This document shows positions 34,707 to 61,308 of a DNA stretch of 64,000 bases, piece by piece. How positions within the stretch are numbered: position 1 is the stretch's first letter; each line of letters opens with the position of its first letter. The notes under the pieces were generated by a model. It did no database searches. It saw only the letters and a list, made by a program, of their open reading frames with translations, and was not told the DNA's origin. The stretch lies in the NCBI GenBank assembly GCA_028583405.1, contig JAPTMU010000155.1, positions 248,663 to 312,662 on the forward strand. The letters are read 5' to 3'. Origin of the DNA: Pogonophryne albipinna. Taxonomy: Eukaryota > Chordata > Actinopteri > Perciformes > Artedidraconidae. The translations under genes were made by a program, and so were the position numbers.

Positions 34707-34729
<23 letters not shown>
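34500..34729 (+). CDS. arrb2: arrb2 exon 1 with 5' UTR
   Basis: ATG at 34707 reads MGDKAGT, with arginine split across the junction, as in vertebrate beta-arrestins, and has donor CCAG|GTAAGA. The 5' UTR start is approximate. It contains an AGTAGCAGTAGCAGC run. The next coding exon lies 5.2 kb downstream. Confidence 0.85.
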
Positions 34730-49336
<14,607 letters not shown>

Positions 49337-49525
49337 GTAAGTGTGTGACTAGATTTCTCCAAACTAAACCATGCGTTTCACTCACAGACTGAAGTACAGG
49401 GTTGTTATTTGAGTAAAGTATTAACCTGATTTACTAACGCAGCAGAGGATTTGGATTAGCAAAATTTCACATGTCACTGAATTTGAGAGCAACAAATAGA
49501 ACAAGGTGATTCTTGATCAGTGGTT

Positions 49526-50013
49526 GCACCTGTAAGGGAAACTTCTGTAGCAATGGAGAGTCAGGACTCAGAGAGACACGGGACGAGCAGGAGTTCTGAT
49601 GTCAAACACTGGCAGTTTATTACAAGCATCGGGCGGAGAATTCATATCACAAGTCACAGCAGCCAAAGGTTCTGACTGCACGGGTGCGTTGTCATGTCAA
49701 TTCTGATCAGCCTATCTCTCGAATAGCCCTTAACTAGTTTACAGAGAGCTAATCAGCATATTGGGGCACGTACGTGAACACCTGGAGGCACTGAATCACT
49801 CATCTGACTCTAATGGCTCTGTGGCCGAGAGTTGACCGGTCATAAAACTCGTAATGTCAACAATAGCGGAGACTTCCCACTCCTTAAGACAGATAACAGA
49901 CTTAGGGTTCGATCGTAAAACGTCAGCAGGCCGAAAGGTCAAATATTTTAAGAGTAAGGAAGAATTATTATTTGACACTTAGGAAGAGAGAAGAAATATT
50001 CTCTAACAGCACC
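49526..50013 (-). mobile_element. Solo LTR, copy 2, with 5-bp duplication
   Basis: A 478-bp LTR (49531-50008) of the same family as 44179-44621, again TG...CA on the minus strand, flanked by GCACC (49526-49530 and 50009-50013). It is somewhat longer and diverged in its 3' third. It lies downstream of the last visible arrb2 exon. Confidence 0.9.
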
Positions 50014-50756
50014 TATTCCACAGCAAGTTAACGTTGGAGAGAAACTCCCTATAGAGGGAACATGAGAGTTTAAGCCTTTGCAGACCATTTACATGCACTA
50101 AAACTTATAGAACACACTACAGGAAAGGGGAAACACAAAAAATCAGAATAGGGCCTCTTTAATCGACAAAAGATGAAAATATAGATTTATGTTTGTTGGA
50201 AAGGCGGAAATATTTCTTACTAATGACTAAAATTACTTATTTCTTACTCACACTAATTTCAACCATATAGATTAATATGATTGGCCTACACATGATCTGG
50301 TTCTGATATATCTGTCAAGGCTTCCTTCCTGTCTCCATCAAACCACTAAGACGCCTTAAAAAAAACAGTTTTAACGGGTTATCTGTCAATTTATTTGTTT
50401 TACTTACAGTTGTGATGACTGTTTGGCTTCCAATGAAGTTTGTGCGACTCGTGTTTAACAAAAACAATTCCACACACATTCAGCAAAGAAAATAGGCCTT
50501 TACTACAGTTATACAAATCAAAATAAAAGAGCCAAAACTCAAATAAAATAATAGACAATGTCGATCGTATTTGTTTATTTTTACGTTAACGGTTAAAAAC
50601 TGTGTCTCGACAGCATCTTCCACACAGGTTGCCCATTTCTGTGGTTGCGGTCGGATAATCCAAAAATCAGCTCCTAACGTCTAACCCTATCGTCTATCCC
50701 CTGACCTCTGAGTCACGTCACGGATTTAGGAGAAGAGACTGCTGTACTTTAAGGTA
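50014..50756. other. Non-coding stretch downstream of arrb2 exon 13
   Basis: No exon, transposon or RNA gene was recognised. The expected arrb2 terminal exons are not here. Confidence 0.4.
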
Positions 50757-51650
50757 CGGACACACCAACCCGATTATCGCGTTGGTGGTCGTCAGACCGA
50801 CGATGAGCGTCGACACGCCCTACTCGGATTGGTGTGTCCCGCACCGTCGGGTCTTTTCAGCCGGCCCGACGCCTTTTCGGCCAAAGGCAGTCGGCGAAAT
50901 AAATCGTTCTGATTGGCTGTTCAGCTAGCGAATCAGTGCATGAGAAGCGAAACGGAAGTGAGGGACCCAAACAAACTATTAAGAAGGCAAATCTGAGATT
51001 TAATTTAACTCCAGCTCTCGACACAGGTTCGGGAAAGCCCCATGAGCTTCTCGTTGTAGAGTGAAAATGGAACGCACACGCTATTTGTTGTTTGTTTATA
51101 TCACGCAGTCTGTTATTCTTCTCTCGGTTATCACGCAGTCTGTCTTCCGGTTATTGCCTCTTTTGAATGACGAATACACACTACCGCCGCCTGCTGGTAC
51201 GGAGAGTTATTGCCACTCACGCATGCGCAGTTCCTACGTGCTTCTTGGCCGTCGGCCAGGGCTGGACTGGCCATCTGGCATACCGGGCATTTTCCCGGTG
51301 GGCCGACGTGCCTTTTGGGCCGACACGTCATCTTTCTTTTTTTCTGAAGTCCCCGCCCATAAGACGGGTTGATTGGCCCTCTGTTTAAATGTTTTTAGTA
51401 ATTGACACTGGGCCGGCCCAATCAAATCTTTAATCACCTCCCTCTTTGGGCCGCTCGGTGTGCATCATTAAATCACGCCCCCAGGAGGTGAGTCGGCCCA
51501 GCGAGTCGGCCGTTGAAGCCAAACTGCCTTTTTTTTCGAGAAAAGAAAAAGAAGACGAAGACCAAGCGAAAAGGGGGAGCAGAAAAATTGCGGCCAAGAA
51601 AAAAAGCAGGCCCTTCGTGCTGATGCTGCCGCTTGTGTCAAAATAACCGA

Positions 51651-53881
51651 CATGTTTAGTACAGTTGCAGGTCCATCTTCAGCACCCGTGGCCGATATTG
51701 GTGGTGAGGAAGATGATGAGAGGGAGAGAGATCAGCGCAAGTGGGGAGAGGGAGGAGAACTCGCGGTAAGCAGAAGCTAAGAAAATTAGGAAAAGATTAT
51801 TATTAAGGTTGTGATACTCTGTAGTTCTGGAACCCATTAATATCCCCTTGATGAAGCACTAATAAGACAAATATTATAAGAGAAACATTCGTTAGCCTAC
51901 AAGCTAGTAAGCTGGCTTTTTTAGGTTTTCCCTGGCAAGTTAAAATATAGCTTAATACGTTGTCTCATTGAAAGAATGTCATTATTTTGTTCACCACCAT
52001 TCATGAACAATTACTGTCAGCTGGCAGCTTGTTTTGTTTAGTTTATTTACTTATTTGGTTATAAGGGCAACAGTGGTCTTTTGGGACCTGAAAAAAATGT
52101 TTATAGTCAGCTTTTTGTGGTAGTTTTGATTGACAATATATAGAATGAATAATATAGAAATAGATACAAAAATTGAGGCACACATGTAGTTTTGATCATT
52201 AACTGTGTGGTATTGTTATGTCAATGCCTATTTGTATGGACCTCTATCAGGGAATCCATTCATTCTGTATCATTGTGTTGAGCCAGGTAGCATCCCCAGA
52301 GGAGGAGAGTGTCAGGGAGAGTGAGGAGAGCAAAGAGCAGGAGGACATAGATTACTTTGCCCGCCCCGAGCCATTTATGTTACAGATGTTTTTAGAACAG
52401 CACCCACAATACCAGAAATCCAGTTGTGCAGAAGGTATTCTTCACCTGTAAAGATGGCACCAGCAGAAAGTGGCTTACATATTGCAAGGGACGTCATATG
52501 TTGTTTTGTTTTGTATGTCTGGCATTTGGGAAGAGGACTGACACTGGCACATTTATAACTGGAATGTCAGATTGGAGGCACGCACACCAGCGTACAGAGG
52601 AGTACAAAAAGAGCCTTACACATTCAACCTGTGCTGAAGCTTTTTTCTTACGGTGCTCTAAAGCAGACATCGAAAGCATGTTTGCTGGCAGTCAGATGTC
52701 TGCTCATAGGGAACAAGTCCGAAAGAGACGTCAGGTTTTGGAGCGTGTGGTGGATGTGGTGAAAGTGCTTGGGAAGAGGGGGCTAAGCTACAGGCAGGTG
52801 GAGAATGAGGGAGCATATATGCTTGCTGACAACACCGTGGACCACGGTAACTTTTTGGAGCTCATCCTTTTATTAGAAAAGTATGATGTCTGCTTAAAAG
52901 AGCATCTGGATGATTGCGTATAGAGAAGAGCAAGAAATTGCACCAATCCAGTGGAACAAAAGGTAGAGGGTCTCTCATCACCCTACTCTCCAAAACTACT
53001 GTTAACTCCATAATAGAAACTGTTGGTAGTCTAATCAAAGAAAGTATCTCCAGTGATGTCCAGAAGGCCGGAATGTTTTCTGTTCAGCTGGACACAACAC
53101 AAGACATAACTTCTCAGGATCAGTGTTCAGTAATCTTAAGATATGTCAATGAGACTGTGCAAGAGAGGCTTGTGGCTTTAGTGAAGTGCCATGCATCCAC
53201 TGGACAATACTTTGTGAACTTGCTCTCAGAGGTCTTAGAGCATCTGAAACTGGACAAGGGCATGTGTATAGGTAATGCAACAGATGGAGCATCCAATATG
53301 CAAGGCCGGTACAAAGGATTTTCTGCACTGATGACCTCCCAGTCACCCACTCATGTCCATGTGTGGTGCTATGCTCATGTTCTTAATCTTGTCCTGGCTG
53401 AAACTACCCAAACTGTCATCGAATGTGGAACACTTTTCAACCTAATCAATGACATAGCAGTGTTTATCAGGGAGTCATATCAGAGGGTCAATCTGTGGGA
53501 GAAACAAGCCCAATTGGGGAGAGGCGCCTGTGGCTCTTGTGGAGAATCTACAGTCAGAGCTGGACAGTGGGACAGGCTTAAAGCATCACATGTGGAAGAA
53601 TATAAGACCAGAATGGTGGAAGATGGATCAGAAGGAAAGGAAGAGGAGACTGAAATTGTGCATAAAAGCTGCTCCTCCTGCAAAAATTGCCCACTGTGCT
53701 GCTATGAGATACTCAGGCGGTTCAACATGTTGTCAGATGCTTATCATGTCCTTGGGCTTGCATATAAGTTCCTGCTGACCCTTTCCCTAACTCAGGTGGC
53801 CTGTGAAAGAACACACACACACCCACCCCGAGGAATGGACGCTGGACATAGTGCCCCTCTCTACAACAAGCATTCATTTTA
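51651..53881 (+). pseudogene. hAT transposase, ZMYM1/DUF4371 type, frameshifted
   Basis: A possible first exon (51651-51769, MFSTVAGPSSAPVADIGGEE) has donor GCG|GTAAGC. The main part follows AG at 52288 (VASPEEESVRESEESKEQED). It then shows a TTF-type zinc-binding stretch (SRKWLTYCKGRHMLFCFVCL), SVQLDTTQDITSQDQCSVIL (DUF4371 block with an acidic residue), GNATDGASNM, HVWCYAHVLNLVLA and, near the end, FLLTLSLTQVACER of the dimerisation domain. Frame changes near 52418, 52915 and 53511 break it, and the domain ends abruptly after the CER motif. It is not functional as read. Confidence 0.82.
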
Positions 53882-54299
53882 GTTATTTCAGTCTAGTATA
53901 TAAGTTACTTTGTGTGTACAGTATATATATAGAGTATATATATATATATATATATATATCTTAATAATAATAATAATAGATTTAATTTGTTAGCGCTTTT
54001 ACAGGTGCTCAAAGACGCTTTACAGATATAGTGAAGGGAAAAGAAAAGGAAGGAACAACAAATAAATATATAACTATCTTGCTAGTTGTGTACTTTTGTA
54101 ATTTATGTGGGATTTCTGTCAAATGTTGCTTCAACTCCCTTTGTAAATTTAAATCTGTCTCTTTCAAACCTATTCTCAGGAAAAAAAATAACGACAGTGG
54201 ATAGTATTTTTGGTTAAGCCTGTGTTCCTTCAGTTCTGTGGGCTCTGTGAGGTTCTGAGAAACCAGCCGCCTAAGACTTGCACTATAGCCCCTTGCGTG

Positions 54300-54545
54300 C
54301 GTCAATCAATCAATCACATTTTATTTATATAGCCCAATATCACAAATTACAATTTGTCTCAGAGGGCTTCACAGTGTGTACAGGTACGACATCCTCTGTC
54401 CTTAGACCCTTGCAGCGCTCAAGGAAAAACTCCCCAAAACAGACCCCACAATTAACAGTGGAAAGTAGGAAGAAACCTCTGTGAGAGCAACAGAAGAGGG
54501 ATCCCTCTCCCAGGATGGACAGACGTGCAATAGGTGTCATGTGTA
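54300..54545 (-). mobile_element. LINE/SINE-type 3' end fragment
   Basis: TCAATCAATCAATCACATTT followed by TATTTATATAGCCCAATATC is the complement of a common fish retroposon tail. The terminal short tandem repeat marks the 3' end on the minus strand. No coding part is attached. Confidence 0.65.
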
Positions 54546-54710
54546 CAGATGAAAAAGGCAATACAATTACAGCGATTAAAAAAAGGATGGAAAAATTTAA
54601 TGAAAGCGTCAATGTATATAAAAAAGATGCCGTCGACTCATCCTGTAGACTCATCTGGTCCTATCTCTATTGTGTTGTCATAGAAAGGGGAGGCAGGGCA
54701 CTATAGGGTC

Positions 54711-54732
54711 CCCCCCCCCCCCCCCCCCCCCT
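54711..54732. repeat. Poly(C) run
   Basis: A run of about 20 C residues. Such runs are error-prone in sequencing and no function is visible. Confidence 0.8.
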
Positions 54733-55400
54733 AAATTCACTAGAAGTCATCATTTAAGGGGTTATTTTTAAAACTTTTCTTCCCCCAGACCCCCCTATTA
54801 GTGCTCGGTCACTGTTCGCTTTGTGAGAGGGTTTGAAGGTCTAATTTCTAATGATTGATAGTTACACATACTTGTGGTATGTATTAGTTTTGTTTGCCCC
54901 TGGTATGTAAAAAGGATAATAATAGCGTTTTTTTAAATTATACTGAGTTATTCTTCTTATCAGGAACCGCTACTATTCGTTTGTTTTATGGATTTGGGCC
55001 GGTCTGGGTCTAAATGCCAGGGCCGATTTGCTGTCCCAGTCCATAGGCCATAAGGTGAACCCTGTTATCGTTTCATCCCGCTCCACAGAAGTGGAACTAC
55101 ACAATCTTTAGTCATGCTTATCCACCAAAAAAAAGTTAGTCGCTAAAATTCCTGTCAATTCTTCTAGGCACGTAATTATTGGCTGAACTAGTCCCTTCAA
55201 AGCGTAATAATATCTTGGTCAAAAGTAGTGCCACGGTTCGTCACGTGATCGTGCTACACCAATTGGGTAGCTGCATATTGTCAACAGAAGTGAAAGATGG
55301 CCGCCTACATGGTTACGCTAAACCAGACCAAATGGATTCTAAACAGTGCTGTATGCTTGTTTTATGTCATGTTTTGTCATATGTCTTAATACATCACTAA

Positions 55401-56000
55401 GTCCGAGGTATTTGCGTTATATACGCGGTATTTGTGAGAGGTAAAAGAAAGTCATTTGCTGTTGCATGTGAGAAAGATGACTACCTTAAGGCTTTTAGAA
55501 GTTTAGGTACTAACTTGGAGCAATCAACATTTGCACTTCTTTGCCGGTATGTATGTCACCTATATGATCAGCCAGCAGCCGAAAATGTAAATGATGCTAG
55601 GTACAAGGCTTTCTGTATGGTATCATCGGCCTTGCCAGAATTAAGCATTCCCCCTACTCCTGATGCCCTCCATCAGCACTGCAAAAGGGCAAATTACCAG
55701 GCAGCAATAATGAGGTCCTGTCTCAAAAGAGAAATAAATGCTCCATCACCTGCTGGATATGGTTGGGAAATAGAGGATGGGAACTTACACGTCACCTGGA
55801 TGACAAGAAATCCTGCCCCTGACAGTGTGTTGAATGTGATACACTGCAGCTGCAAAGAGTCTGCCTGTGAGAAAGGCAGATGTTCATGCTTCTCTGCAGG
55901 ACTCTGTTGCACAGACTTATGTCGTTGCTCAAATTGTGCAAATAAAAAAGAAACAGAGGAAGAGAACGATGACTGCCCTGACACTGACAGTGAGGAATAG
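55401..56000 (+). CDS. CXC (tesmin/TSO1-like) domain protein of transposon origin, probably a C-terminal part
   Basis: The frame is open from 55401 to the TAG-type stop at 55998-56000 and has no internal stops, but also no ATG before the conserved part, so it is likely a terminal exon or 5'-truncated. Blocks: QSTFALLCRYVCHLYDQPAA, VNDARYKAFCM, LPELSIPPTPDALHQHCKRA, NYQAAIMRSCL and GYGWEIEDGNLHVTWM. A cysteine-rich end reads HCSCKESACEKGRCSCF and GLCCTDLCRCSNCANK. The C-x-C and C-x4-C pattern resembles CXC domains, which bind zinc and DNA in tesmin/TSO1 proteins. Similar proteins are common as unnamed multicopy genes in fish. A poly(A) signal-like AATAAA is at about 56055. Function is unknown. 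Confidence 0.6.
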   Translation, partial: VRGICVIYAVFVRGKRKSFAVACEKDDYLKAFRSLGTNLEQSTFALLCRYVCHLYDQPAAENVNDARYKAFCMVSSALPELSIPPTPDALHQHCKRANYQAAIMRSCLKREINAPSPAGYGWEIEDGNLHVTWMTRNPAPDSVLNVIHCSCKESACEKGRCSCFSAGLCCTDLCRCSNCANKKETEEENDDCPDTDSEE

Positions 56001-56795
56001 GAGTGTCCTTATTCTGTTTTGTACTGTTTTCTATGTCATACCTTTTATATTTGTAATAAATCTCGTTTTTATGGTTCATCAGTGTTGTTTTCATTTGTGG
56101 AGGGATGAATGAGTAAATAAATGAATCAATGGACATTGGTATAAGTACTGCATTTTATTGATCTAAATTACTTAACGTAACAAGTTAACCTTCTTCTTGG
56201 ACGCAGCTATGTATGAAATCAAGTCATGTTTATTTTAAGAGTGCATTTAACGTGTACAGGGTAACAATAACAACAGACAGACAGACAAAAAGTCCTCAGT
56301 CTAATGGAATAATCCACGAGCTCAGCCAATGAACCTAGCGATGCGAACATGGTAGTCCAGGAATGTTGTTGTAGCTGGAGTTGGCTGATAAACGCTGCTA
56401 GCCAATGTTGATTCGATGGTCAACTCTGTTCCCAGATCGTAAAACCTCTCACAAATACCGCGTATACAACGCAAATACCTCGGACTTAGTGATGTATTAA
56501 GACTAGGGCTGTCAGTCGATTAAAATATTTAATCGCGATTAATCGCATGATTGTCCATAGTTAATCGCGATTAATCGCAAATTAATCGCACATTTTTTAT
56601 CTGTTCTAAATGTACCTTAGAGGAATATTTTTCAAGTTTTTAATACTCTTATCAACATATGAGTGGACAAATATGCTTTATGCTAATGTTTATTATCATT
56701 TGAACAATGACAAATATTCTCATGAATATTAAACACAACAACCTCTGAACATTACAAATATTCGCCTCAATTCAACCTGGAACCTCTCATACAAT

Positions 56796-56961
<166 letters not shown>

Positions 56962-57184
56962 TCGTTGGAGCTATGTGCAACTCAAGGCATATGCTCGAAC
57001 GGGAGCTGCCTGGACGCTGCAATCATGTTGCGCACTATCCGTGCTGACTTTTCGTACAATGTCCCACTGTCTGGCTTCCTGCATAAAGTCAAGTGCTCGG
57101 CGCAGTTGTGGCGAAATGTCGCTCCTCTGTTTTTCATTTAAACAGCTCCTTATATCCGTTAGCGCAGCTAGCTAGCACCAGATG

Positions 57185-57212
57185 CTAACAACAACAACAA
57201 CAACAACAACAA
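57185..57212. repeat. (CAA)n run
   Basis: About nine CAA units inside the hAT MITE. Confidence 0.85.
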
Positions 57213-58244
57213 TGCACGTAAGGTCTCTCTCTCGCTCGCTCGTGCCACACATACACACACCCTCCCGGTCCTCCCAATAGCCAGTCGGTGCCTGCCGGTG
57301 AGCGTGGAAGTGTGGTCTGCCGCAAGCAGGCAGCAGGAGCGGGGCTGTCAGCATCAGCTTGTAGATGGTATTTTAAACTCGATGCGCTCTGAAACTTGCG
57401 TTAATCGCGTTAAAATAATTAGTGGCGTTAATTTTGTTTTGCGTTGACAGCCCTAATTAAGACATATGACAAAACATGACATAAAACAAGCATACAGCAC
57501 TGTTTAGAATCCATTTGGTCTGGTTTAGCGTAACCATGTAGGCGGCCATCTTTCACTTCTGTTGACAATATGCAGCTACCCAATTGGTGTAGCACGATCA
57601 CGTGACGAACCGTGGCACTACTTTTGACCAAGATATTATTACGCTTTGAAGGGACTAGTTCAGCCAATAATTACGTGCCGAGAAGAATTGACAGGAATTT
57701 TAGCGACAAACTTTTTTTTGGTGGATAAGCATGACTCGTTCTTTTTTATGAACTAAAGATTATGTAGTTCCACTTCTGTGGAGCGGGATTTCTTTTCTAA
57801 AGGACTTTTCGAGGTTCACCTTGCGGCCTACCAGCCCTGCCGTCGGCTGAAGGCTTTGCGGTGTGTTCCAGTGCGACACATGGCCAAAACGCAGAGACGC
57901 GAGGCGACGCAACAGTCGAGGTCCGTCTGTGTCAGTTCTTTGTTGTCAGATTGGTGTGTCCGGGCATTTAGAGATTCCGACTGCACTTTCACTATCCGAC
58001 GTGTTTATGATGCGCCAGTGGATGTCATAAATGTGCGTCTGCTGCTGTGGGGAAACTACAGTTTTCGGTAAGGGAGGTCCAGTGGTTCCTAAGCTAAATT
58101 AGGTTATAAAGGAAGTTTGAAACCTCCTTTCCTATTCTAGAGAATTCGAACGGCACTTATCATGGCTGTCACTGAGGGACTTCCGGGTCATTTCACTCCG
58201 TTAGGAAGATTCCTAAGCTAAATGGACTATTCGACTTCAGCCTA

Positions 58245-59674
58245 TAGAGGCTTCTCAATTCTTAAATGTCCCCTCCTCGACTCCTCAGTCCTCCGGTAGT
58301 GACCCGGAAATGAATTTCAGCGCGCCATGTTGAAGGACATCTCATTTCTCTAAATGCACATCGAGGGCCGAGCATCGAGTATGCTCTCTGGAGGAGCTAT
58401 GATCGAGGATACACTGATGCATCCTCCACGGCTCCTCCGCGGATGCATTTCCGGGAACGGTGGAGGCTTGACGCACGGCCGGACTTATCTCAGCCAATGA
58501 CAGCTCTGCATGCATCCCCTGGATATTATTTTAGTAACTGCTTTCATCGCGACGCAATGTTTACAGTAGAGGTTTCTCAATACTCTAATTTCCCCTCCTC
58601 GACTCCTCGGTCCTCCGGTTGTGACCCGGAAATGGATTTCAGCGCGCCATGTTGAAGGACATCTCATTTCTCTAAATGCACATCGAGGACCGAGCATCGA
58701 GGAGGCTCTCTGGAGGAGCTCTAACCGAGGAGACACTGATGGGTCCTCGACGGATGCATTTCCGGGAACGGTGGAGGCTTGACGCACGGCCGGATTTATC
58801 TCAGCCAATGACAGCTCTGCATGCATCCACTGGATATTATTTTAATAACTGCTTGAACGGCGACACAATGTTTACAGTGAACAGCTGTGAGGTCCGTGCA
58901 GAAAGCAGAGCAGTGTGTATAATATATATCACTCCGTATAATAGGCCTACATTACTCTCTGTATTTGTATGCTTTAGTTTAGTAGATATCTACAAACAAA
59001 GAGTCGATATTTTTCGAAGACCATTTAGTGCTTCACATACTAAAATACACAACGGCTGTAGCCTGATTATGCTTTAGGAGCGTGTGTGTGGTACAGTGTG
59101 TGTGTTGTACAGTGTGTAGGTGTGTGTTGTACAGTGCGTAGATGCGGTGGACAGACGGGTCTCAGTTGGTTTGGTGTCCTATGCTTACTTTTAATACTTG
59201 TAAATACAACTTTTGGCCCGTAATTTCAATTCCCCATTTCAGCGACCAGAGAGAGGGGAGGGGGGGGGGGTATATCCAGTCTCTGATTGTGTTACGTTAT
59301 TATGAGAGTGCTTGTTTGATTCTGAAATAGTATATATTTATATGGATATATGTGTGTGTATATGTCCACATCTGTAGCCTGTTATTGTCTCATTATACCG
59401 CACTGTCAATGAATGAAAAGTAAATATATAAGTCGTCATGAACACATCTGTCCATCAGACAGAGTGCTGCTGAGCCTCCTGTCATCATTAATGGACGTCT
59501 CTTTAATATGACCGCTCAGAGGAGAGGAGTTCTCATTTCTCTAACCGCCTGCTGCTTCCCCTCCTCTCTCCTCGGTTCCCCTCCTCGAGTCCTCCACTCG
59601 CATCTCCTGTGGGCGGGATTAAGACACAAGGATAGGAGTCGAGGAGGGGAAATTTAAGAATTGAGAAGCCTCTA
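58245..59674. mobile_element. MITE with duplicated left end
   Basis: The left end TAGAGGCTTCTCAATTCTTA (58245) and right end complement (to 59674) define the element. A second left end TAGAGGTTTCTCAATACTCT begins at 58567, so units 58245-58566 and 58567-59674 are arranged head to tail. The units share a GTGACCCGGAAATG block and a CATTTCCGGGAACGGTGGAG block. A further copy is at 60539-61308. The recurring short ORF starting MHFRERWRLDARPDLSQPM is part of the repeat. Confidence 0.75.
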
Positions 59675-59754
59675 TTGTCTCTTGAAGGTCTGGCACTGTG
59701 GGAAATGTAGTCTTTTATAGAGTGGCGAAGTCACGCCCATCTACTTCCGCCCCA

Positions 59755-60535
59755 TGGGACCTTATAGATGAGAGTAACAAATGCGTCACTTCCGGGCCCA
59801 CTTTTGGGGGAAAACAACGCTGTCAGTTGAACGGCGGTCAATACAAATTCTGAAGTTTTTGCCAATCCGATCAGAAATGTAAGAAAACCGGAGACTTTTG
59901 GATCTTCAAAGAGCCTGATTCCAATGGCCAGACAGGCAAACAATTGCATTAGGCCATTAGAAATCGACGATCGGGCTCGATATATGGTTAAATATAGCAG
60001 TAGGCGATCGATTTTCATAGATGAGAGTAACATCTACGTGACTTTACGGCCCCGCCCACTTTTGGGGGAAACAGCTTGTCATTTGAATGGCGATCGAGCC
60101 TGAAGCCGCAGAGATCTTCTGTTACTGTCCTTTCTTCTTAGAGGAAGTACAGAAACACTGAACTCTTGATTATTTTTTATGTTTGAGGTGCAATAAACGA
60201 CACAGCAGCTTTTTGGCATGTTAAAACTTTTATGTTCCGCCTCGCTCATGAGAGTAACAGCTGGAGAAATTACAGGCTCGCCTACTGATTTTAATTTAAC
60301 CATATATCGAGACTGATTGTGGATTTCCAATGATCGAATGTAATTGTTTGCCTGACTGGGCATCGTAATCGAGCTCTTTGAAGATCCAAAAATCCATGGT
60401 TTTCAAAAAAAATTGATCGGATTGGCAAAAACTTCAGAATTTGTATTGACCGCGTTGTTTACCCCCAAAAGTGGGCGGGGCCGTCATTTTTGCCCGGAAG
60501 TGACGTAGGTGTTACACTCATCTATTTCGGAAAAA
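59755..60535 (-). mobile_element. Foldback element with a THAP-domain start (P-element-like remnant)
   Basis: Long inverted arms (about 59761-59998 against 60291-60530) start TAGATGAGAGTAAC and contain GTCACTTCCGGGC and CCACTTTTGGGGG. A partial extra copy of the left end lies at about 60017-60100. Inside on the minus strand is the start of a THAP-like protein. THAP domains are the DNA-binding modules of P-type transposases. Confidence 0.6.
60079..60219 (-). pseudogene. THAP-type zinc finger, N-terminal fragment
   Basis: From ATG 60219 the frame reads MPKSCCVVYCTSNIKNNQEF then VLPLRRKDSNRRSLRLQA. The start matches THAP domains (Met-Pro, then C-x-V-x-x-C, then a F/L-P, then a W/L-Q-A helix). 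The histidine/cysteine second half and any transposase are missing. It stops at 60079. Confidence 0.55.
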
Positions 60536-60538
60536 TTA

Positions 60539-61308
60539 TAGAGGTTTCTCAATACTCAAATTTCCCCTCCTCGACTCCTCGGTCCTCCGGTAGTGACCCG
60601 GAAATTAATTTCAGCGCGCCATGTTGAAGGACATCTCATTTCTCTAAATGCACTTCGAGGACCGAGCATCGAGGAGGCTCTCTGGAGGAGCTCTAACCGA
60701 GGAGACACTGATGGGTCCTCCACGGCTCCTCCGCGGATGCATTTCCGGGAACGGTGGAGGCGTTACGCACGGCCGGATTTATCTCAGCCAATGACAGCTC
60801 TGCATGCATCCCCTGGATATTATTTTAGAAACTGCTTTCATCGCGATGCGATGTTTACAGTGAGGACAGCTGTGAGGTCGTGCAGAAAGCAGAGCAGTGT
60901 GTAAAATATATATCACTCAGTATAACAGGCCTACATTACTCTCTGTATTTGTATGCTGTAGTTTAGTAGATATCTACAAACAAAGAGTCGATATTTTTCT
61001 AAGACCATTTAGTGCTTCACATAATAAAATACACAACGGCTGTAGCCTGATTATGCTTTAGGAGCTAGGTGTGTGTGTTGTACAGTGTGACGATGTGGCG
61101 GACAGACGGGTCTCAGTTGGTTTGGTGTCATATGCTTACTTTTAATACTAATTTCAATTCCCCATTTCAGCGACCAGAGAGAGGTGGGGGGGATATATCC
61201 AGTCTCTGATTGTGTTACGTTATTATGAGAGCGCTCTCATACTTGTTTGATTCTGAAATTGTATATATTTGTATATAAATATATGTGTGTATATGTCCGC
61301 ATCTGTAG
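60539..61308. mobile_element. MITE copy, truncated
   Basis: Begins TAGAGGTTTCTCAATACTCA and follows the 58567-59674 unit through the CGATATTTTT and ATGCTTTAGGAGC blocks. It stops at ATCTGTAGCC (61308), where the next element begins. In the intact copy this point is followed by TGTTATTGTCTC, which is not found later. Confidence 0.7.

Noticed and set aside
58443..60904. Recurring short ORF starting MHFRERWRLD in three places
   Set aside because: It is part of a MITE unit present in several copies, with no recognised domain and different endings in each copy.
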